This document shows positions 58,982 to 64,000 of a stretch of 64,000 nucleotides of DNA, piece after piece. Position numbers and translations under genes: made by a program. This stretch comes from Bacillus mojavensis RO-H-1 = KCTC 3706. GTDB lineage: Bacteria > Bacillota > Bacilli > Bacillales > Bacillaceae. Within the stretch, counting starts at the first letter, position 1, and every line of letters begins with the position of its first letter. The DNA is taken from assembly GCF_000245335.1 (NCBI RefSeq), contig NZ_JH600279.1:434001-498000 (forward strand), in the 5' to 3' direction. Below the pieces are notes generated by a model. The model ran no database searches and was not told where the DNA came from. It was given only the letters and a program-made list of their open reading frames with translations.

Positions 58982-60511
58982 CTAATTCAATACTTCTTCA
59001 AAGAGTTTTTTCCAATCATCTACTAATTTATTTTCACTAAATTTATCTGTAATCTTCATTGCTTCAATTGACATACTATTTCGCTTCTGAGAGTTATTCA
59101 ATAAATCAATGATAGCATTGGCTAACTCATTGATATCACCTTTTTGTACAATCATGCCATCAGTATTATGAGTGATAATATCTTTAGGTCCGTATTTGAA
59201 ATTATATGAAATAGGAACACAACCGGCTGACATACTTTCCATTAATGAGAGACATATCCCCTCATATTCAGAAGGGACAATAGATAAAGCTGAATTAAAA
59301 AATACCGAATATACATCGTCAGAAAATCCCTTTAATTCAACATTTTTCTCCAATTCTAAATCGGTAATTAACTTTCTTAAATTTAGTTCCTCAGAACCTC
59401 TACCATATAACTCCAATTTAGCTTCTGGAATTTGTTCCACTACTTTTTTAAATGCTTTAATGGCATGATCTTGGTTTTTAATTTTTTCATATCTTCCAAC
59501 TAAAACAACTTTCATTGCATCTCGTTTTACATTCTCTCTAACAACTTTCGGAGCATGGTGAGGTATGGCATAATACTTATCACTGTTTCCATATTGTGTA
59601 CCCACATCAGCTCTTTGTTCTTCCGTTAAAAATACAACGGCACTATACTCAGATATATGATTAAAAAAGTCTTTTTGATCATTTCTTATTGGGCTGCCAA
59701 GTAAATATGGTGCTGCAAAATGATTGCTATGAAAGGTATATATTACATTTAAATTTTTTATTTGACTTTCTAGTTTTTGAAGTTGAAGACGATTGAAACC
59801 ATATTCTGAAATTAACGCCATTTTCTTATCTTTTTCAACCAAAATATAATGTGCTAGCCAATAGTAGAGCATTTCCTTCTCATTCTTAAACTCAGCTTTA
59901 AAATGTCCATTTTCGTCAAAGTAAATAATTTGATTTGTAGCATTGCTTTTAGGATTTCTAGAAACTGTTAAAAAGCATTTCCCCTGCTTATTTAAATATA
60001 AAACTCTTACAGGTGAATTCGTGTTAAAATCCATATACTCCACTTTTCTAATATATCCTTTAGAATCAAACCATTCACGCTTTTCACGTGTGAAATTAGG
60101 TAACAAATGATCTATAAATAAAAGATCTCCTTCATCATTATACCATTTGAACTGTAAATAAAGACCTTCTTTATAACATCTATATACGTTTTTTCTTGTT
60201 TTATCCTGTATAGCAACCCATCCTTCTTCTTGTGGTTTGCGATCTATTTTTTTTCTATCATCTCTTTGCATATCATTACCCAATTCATTGTATAAATAAC
60301 GAACCGTTGTATTAGAGTTTAACTGGTTTGTATCTTGTAAGTAATTAATACTCTCATCATAATTGATATACCAATCGTGAACTAATATTTCATTTTCAAT
60401 ATTAGCTGCTGAAAAAGCGTTACTTCTTCTAATTACTGATGTTGCTAATCCTGTTGGTTTAGCTGGTATCCCACCAAACATAAGCATATATGTTTTAAAG
60501 CTTGACTTCAT
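58982..60511 (-). CDS. TarM/TagE-like teichoic acid glycosyltransferase
   Basis: This 509-residue protein has the build of the wall-teichoic-acid alpha-glycosyltransferases: an N-terminal Rossmann strand with MFGGIPAKPTGLATSVIRRSNAFS, an inserted beta-sheet domain (about residues 90-220, like DUF1975), an acceptor-side segment IYTFHSNHFAAPYLLGSP, and a GT4 donor domain with VVLVGRYEKIKNQDHAIKAF and the EX7E catalytic pair in PSEYEGICLSLMESMSAG (near 425). It is soluble, no signal peptide. Start ATG 60511 overlaps the previous stop as ATGA. Sugar (glucose or GlcNAc) and polymer are not decidable from sequence. The gene is visibly AT-rich compared with gtaB. Confidence 0.85.
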   Translation of the reverse strand: MKSSFKTYMLMFGGIPAKPTGLATSVIRRSNAFSAANIENEILVHDWYINYDESINYLQDTNQLNSNTTVRYLYNELGNDMQRDDRKKIDRKPQEEGWVAIQDKTRKNVYRCYKEGLYLQFKWYNDEGDLLFIDHLLPNFTREKREWFDSKGYIRKVEYMDFNTNSPVRVLYLNKQGKCFLTVSRNPKSNATNQIIYFDENGHFKAEFKNEKEMLYYWLAHYILVEKDKKMALISEYGFNRLQLQKLESQIKNLNVIYTFHSNHFAAPYLLGSPIRNDQKDFFNHISEYSAVVFLTEEQRADVGTQYGNSDKYYAIPHHAPKVVRENVKRDAMKVVLVGRYEKIKNQDHAIKAFKKVVEQIPEAKLELYGRGSEELNLRKLITDLELEKNVELKGFSDDVYSVFFNSALSIVPSEYEGICLSLMESMSAGCVPISYNFKYGPKDIITHNTDGMIVQKGDINELANAIIDLLNNSQKRNSMSIEAMKITDKFSENKLVDDWKKLFEEVLN

Positions 60512-61710
60512 TTAGTTGCACTCCATTCAGTTAAGTTATCTTTCTTATAATCTCTTTCTATATCTGCAAAAAGTTCTTCCCATTTTTTACCTATATTTCT
60601 AGTGGAATAGCGATCAACATTTAGAAAAGCCTGTTCTCCCATCTGTATGCGAATATTAGGATTCTCAATTAAATAGTTTATTGATTTTGCAAGTTTATCA
60701 ATATTCCCATTCTCAACTAATATTCCATCTACTCCTGATTTAATAATTTCAGATGGACCTTTCGGACAATCGAAACTCACAACAGGAACACCACATTGCA
60801 TTGCCTCAACTATAACCATTCCAAAACCTTCAAATCTTGAGCTTAATACATATATAGATGATTTAGCCAACTCTTTTTGTACGTTATTGGTAGCCCCCAT
60901 TAAAAACACATTATTATAAAGGCCTTCTTTATGAATTATATCTAGTAAATTATTTTTCTCACTACCGATACCGTAAATCTTTAATTTCCAATCTGGATGT
61001 TTTTCTACGACTTTACTAAATGATTTAATTAGTAAATCAAAACCTTTCTGTTCTGCTAAACGCCCGGCTGCAATAATAGTCTTGTCTTTTAGCGGTGATT
61101 TTATTGGTTCAATATCAGGAATAGAATTAGTAATTTTTTTAACTGTTAAATTGGAGTTTTTAAAAATATTCTTATAATCCTCAGTATCATCGTCAGTTAA
61201 AGTTAATAAATAGTCCAATTTAGGGTAATGTTTCATTATTGAATTTTGCATCCCCTTTGGATAAATAGAAAAATTCAAATGTTCCTGCCCTACTAAAACC
61301 ACCCTTTTATTAGCATATTTTGATGCAAATAAATTAAAACTTGGTCTGGTAGTAATTAATATCCCATTTTTAATTGTTTTTATAAAAGTATATAACTTTA
61401 TATCTGACATTAGTGAAAAAAAGTGAATTGCTTCTTCGTCTCTATGAATTAATTTTGTTTTTTTAGAAAGTAAGAAGTTTCCCAAACGGGCTTTTAAACT
61501 CCTTCCTTTTTTATTCCATGTAGTAACATCATGTAAGACAGTTATTTTTATACGAGGGTCAATAAAGAAGAACTCTTTTCTTTGTCTTTTAAATAAAGAT
61601 ATGATCTCTATCTTGTAACCTTTATCTACTAAATGATTGGCAGTATTAAGAACAGTCCTTACAGTCCCTCCCATACCATATATGTTCATTGTCAAGAAAT
61701 ATATTTTCAT
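60508..61710 (-). CDS. GT4 family glycosyltransferase
   Basis: The 400-residue GT-B enzyme has KIYFLTMNIYGMGGTVRTVLNTANHLVDKGYKIEIIS at the N-terminus (acceptor domain), and IIAAGRLAEQKGFDLLIKSFSKV, LKIYGIGSEKNNL and EX7E in SRFEGFGMVIVEAMQCGVPVVSFDCPKGPSEII in the donor domain. I start at ATG 61710 because GGGTGA lies six to seven bases upstream; a GTG at 61719 overlaps the previous stop. It lies between a TarM-like and a TagF-like gene with overlaps on both sides, so it belongs to the same polymer pathway. Substrate unknown. Confidence 0.85.
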   Translation of the reverse strand: MKIYFLTMNIYGMGGTVRTVLNTANHLVDKGYKIEIISLFKRQRKEFFFIDPRIKITVLHDVTTWNKKGRSLKARLGNFLLSKKTKLIHRDEEAIHFFSLMSDIKLYTFIKTIKNGILITTRPSFNLFASKYANKRVVLVGQEHLNFSIYPKGMQNSIMKHYPKLDYLLTLTDDDTEDYKNIFKNSNLTVKKITNSIPDIEPIKSPLKDKTIIAAGRLAEQKGFDLLIKSFSKVVEKHPDWKLKIYGIGSEKNNLLDIIHKEGLYNNVFLMGATNNVQKELAKSSIYVLSSRFEGFGMVIVEAMQCGVPVVSFDCPKGPSEIIKSGVDGILVENGNIDKLAKSINYLIENPNIRIQMGEQAFLNVDRYSTRNIGKKWEELFADIERDYKKDNLTEWSATK

Positions 61711-61715
61711 GATTA

Positions 61716-64000
61716 TCACCCAATTTCAAATATGCGTTTAATTACTTCTTCAGATGCTTGTCCACTATCATACTCACAGTATTTCTCAACAAAATAATTA
61801 TAATTACTTTTATACAGATGGTTAAACTGATTAATATTCCCAATCACTTTAAACAGGTCATTTTCTCTAGTTACAATAGGGCCCGGAGCTTCTTGATTAA
61901 AATCAAAATAAAACCCTCTCAACGCCGAAGAATATTTATTAATATCGTAAGCAAAAAAGATCATTGGCTTTTTAGAGTTAGCAAAATCAAACATAACAGA
62001 AGAATAATCTGTTATTAAAATATCACTGATTATATATAAGTACTTAATATCATCATAATTAGAAACATTATAAATGATACCTTTATAATTACTTACTTGT
62101 GCACGAATAGCATCTCGATAATGAAGTCTTACTAACAAAACATATTCATCACTAAATTGCTCCACAAAATGGTCTAAACTAAATTTAAACTCATAAGGTT
62201 CGTTTTGTTTTTTATTATGAAAGTCATCATCTCTCCATGTAGGAGCGTACAAAATTACTTTTTTATCAACAGGTATATTTAACTCTTCTTTTATGTTTCT
62301 AATAACATTGTCTTTATTTGTTTGATAAAAAATATCATTTCTTGGATATCCACTTTTAATAATCTCTTTATCAAACTGAAAAGCACTTCTATAGACCGAT
62401 GAAGTAAAACTGTTTGGTGATACAGCAAAGTCCCATCGTTTATTCCTCCTAATCAACTCTGGTGAAGTATTTTCTTTATAAGAAGGAGATTCTTGACTAA
62501 TATCAAAACCTAACTTTTTTAAAGGTGTTCCATGCCATGTTTGAACATGAACAGCCTTTTTTCTTTTTTTATAAAAATCAGGGAAATTCCCATTGTTTAT
62601 AAAGTATTTAGACCTTGCCATATAATAGTAATACTTTAGCGAGTAGGGCTTAACAATTATGGTATTTCCCTCCATAGGTTTATAAATATTGTTGAGTACC
62701 CAAATATTTTTATAGCCACTACCATGCATGTCTACTACTTTTTCGTAAATTGCCCTTGGATTACAAGAATAACTTTTGCCATGAAAACTTTGATAAATTA
62801 TCATCTTGTTATTAATCGGTAGAAATTTATTGAATAAATTATATATAATATTTTTGTTCTTAATTAATACTCTTTCAAGGAAAGAATTAGCTTTATTTTC
62901 TTTACCAATAAATGAGAATACTCCCTTTTCTGGATCAATATTAAGTTGGATCTTAATATATTGATCATTAGACAATTGAATTTGGAGGATAGATAAATCA
63001 AAATTAATATTCACCAAAATCGCCTTTAACTCTTTGTTAGTTCTTGAATCACTTGTAAATTCAAATGAATATTCTAAGGGTGTTTTCAGAGTTTTATTAA
63101 TAACAATGTTTCCCGGTAAATTGACTTCCTTACCTTTTGGTAGTGAAAAATGCATATTCGCCCTATACTCTCCTGAGAGATCATTGTAATTTAAACTTTG
63201 AATATTAATAAAACCTTCCAAACTAAAAGTATCATTAATTATTTTGAAATTGTTGATTTTCTTTTGTGTTGCTGCTTTACGAATTAATAAGGATAAATTA
63301 TTGTGTATCGTATAGTATGGTTTAACAGCGTATAATTCCTTAGAATTGGTTTTTATAAAGTGTTGTGGAAAATTAAAAACTTCTTGTTTATTTTTAATCT
63401 CATCTAAAACTTTAGAAAGTGGATATATATTGAATTCGGACTCAATAAATATATCCCATATTCCTAAATCTAATTTATTGTTAGATATTAATTCATCTAA
63501 GTTTAATAACAGATTTGATTGTTTATTAATTGAAATAGACACAATTTCATTGGAAGACCGTTTCCTTAAAATGATATTTTCTATCCTCTCACCTTTTTTT
63601 TGTGAGAATAACTCCCCGCTAATTTCTAATTGTCTTGTATCATCAAATTTAAGTTTATCTACTTCGAAATGATTACTAATTTTTCGAATACTTATTTGTA
63701 TCATTCGCTGGTTTTTTTGCCTATAATTCTCTAGAAAAACTTTGTGGCTATTTAAAGATATAACTTCATTAGTTGCAATTTGATCATCTATTGTCAATTG
63801 TGATATGAACTGTGTTCCTTCAAAGAATCTTGTGCGTATATACATATTTAATTTTGATGAATCAAATTCATTAATTATTGTATTTAAATCTATCTCTATT
63901 TTAAAATATGATTCATTATTCTTTTCAAAGATTAAAATATCTTGTTCATAGGACTGATTTTCATCATTCTCCAAAATAATTTTTGATTCTTCAGGTAACC
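61716..64000 (-). CDS. TagF-like teichoic acid polymerase, N-terminus beyond window
   Basis: At least 760 codons, open to the right edge, with no stop before 64000; TTG 63974 has no ribosome site, so the true start is outside. Residues from about 375 to the C-terminus form a CDP-glycerol glycerophosphotransferase domain: HVQTWHGTPLKKLGFDI, RWDFAVSPNSFTSSVYRSAF, SGYPRNDIFY, VILYAPTWRDD, RLHYRD and DILITDYSSVMFDFANSKKP with the active-site His residues of TagF. The first 370 visible residues are a beta-rich charged region (KIEIDLNTIINEF..., YRANMHFSLPKG), not a GT2 domain. GgaB and other poly(sugar-phosphate) polymerases share this C-terminal domain; substrate unknown. Confidence 0.85.
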   Translation of the reverse strand, partial: LPEESKIILENDENQSYEQDILIFEKNNESYFKIEIDLNTIINEFDSSKLNMYIRTRFFEGTQFISQLTIDDQIATNEVISLNSHKVFLENYRQKNQRMIQISIRKISNHFEVDKLKFDDTRQLEISGELFSQKKGERIENIILRKRSSNEIVSISINKQSNLLLNLDELISNNKLDLGIWDIFIESEFNIYPLSKVLDEIKNKQEVFNFPQHFIKTNSKELYAVKPYYTIHNNLSLLIRKAATQKKINNFKIINDTFSLEGFINIQSLNYNDLSGEYRANMHFSLPKGKEVNLPGNIVINKTLKTPLEYSFEFTSDSRTNKELKAILVNINFDLSILQIQLSNDQYIKIQLNIDPEKGVFSFIGKENKANSFLERVLIKNKNIIYNLFNKFLPINNKMIIYQSFHGKSYSCNPRAIYEKVVDMHGSGYKNIWVLNNIYKPMEGNTIIVKPYSLKYYYYMARSKYFINNGNFPDFYKKRKKAVHVQTWHGTPLKKLGFDISQESPSYKENTSPELIRRNKRWDFAVSPNSFTSSVYRSAFQFDKEIIKSGYPRNDIFYQTNKDNVIRNIKEELNIPVDKKVILYAPTWRDDDFHNKKQNEPYEFKFSLDHFVEQFSDEYVLLVRLHYRDAIRAQVSNYKGIIYNVSNYDDIKYLYIISDILITDYSSVMFDFANSKKPMIFFAYDINKYSSALRGFYFDFNQEAPGPIVTRENDLFKVIGNINQFNHLYKSNYNYFVEKYCEYDSGQASEEVIKRIFEIG

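Overview
The window reads as chromosome of a member of the Bacillus subtilis group. Gene order, protein lengths and motifs follow the B. subtilis uvrBA-to-gtaB segment almost gene for gene, but many proteins (ComFA for example) carry substitutions relative to the 168 sequences I remember, flagellin is shorter, and the teichoic-acid genes after gtaB are not ggaA/ggaB. I infer a non-168 B. subtilis lineage or a close sister species. Apart from one AT-rich block at the right end it looks like vertically inherited core genome.

Left part (1-12.1 kb): the end of a sigma-W type yvlAB operon, yvkN, csbA and uvrBA with a perfect LexA box, then a yvkC-yvkB-yvkA cluster (rifampicin-phosphotransferase-like enzyme, TetR regulator, MFS exporter) with a strong promoter and an 18-bp palindrome that looks like the YvkB operator. 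Middle left (12.1-23.3 kb): division and sporulation genes (minJ, ctpB, ftsEX), the swarming regulator swrA in its intact 8-A form, cccB, yvjA, then prfB (with its programmed +1 frameshift), secA and hpf.

Flagellar and competence block (23.5-35.2 kb, all minus strand): yvyC-fliD-fliS-fliT plus a small unknown gene, then hag, and upstream the comFA-comFB-comFC-yvyF-flgM-flgN-flgK-flgL-yviE-fliW-csrA series. Sigma-D promoters are visible before yvyC, hag and flgM, and the hag leader carries GGA motifs for CsrA; FliW, CsrA and Hag form the known homeostatic loop. Next come a DegV-family gene, degS-degU and yvyE-tagV.

Cell-envelope block (39-64 kb): tagV and tagO (start and attachment of wall teichoic acid), the complete teichuronic acid operon tuaABCDEFGH behind a four-repeat PhoP box array, the autolysin operon lytABC with divergent lytR, mnaA and gtaB. 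After gtaB lies a frame-shifted relic of a TagG-type teichoic-acid ABC permease, then an AT-rich operon of three overlapping genes: a TarM/TagE-like glycosyltransferase, a second GT4 glycosyltransferase and a TagF-like polymerase that runs off the window. This cassette plus the tagG relic is the main non-standard content: I infer a replaced or rearranged wall-teichoic-acid locus specifying a different polymer or decoration. I found no tRNA, rRNA, CRISPR, IS element or prophage.
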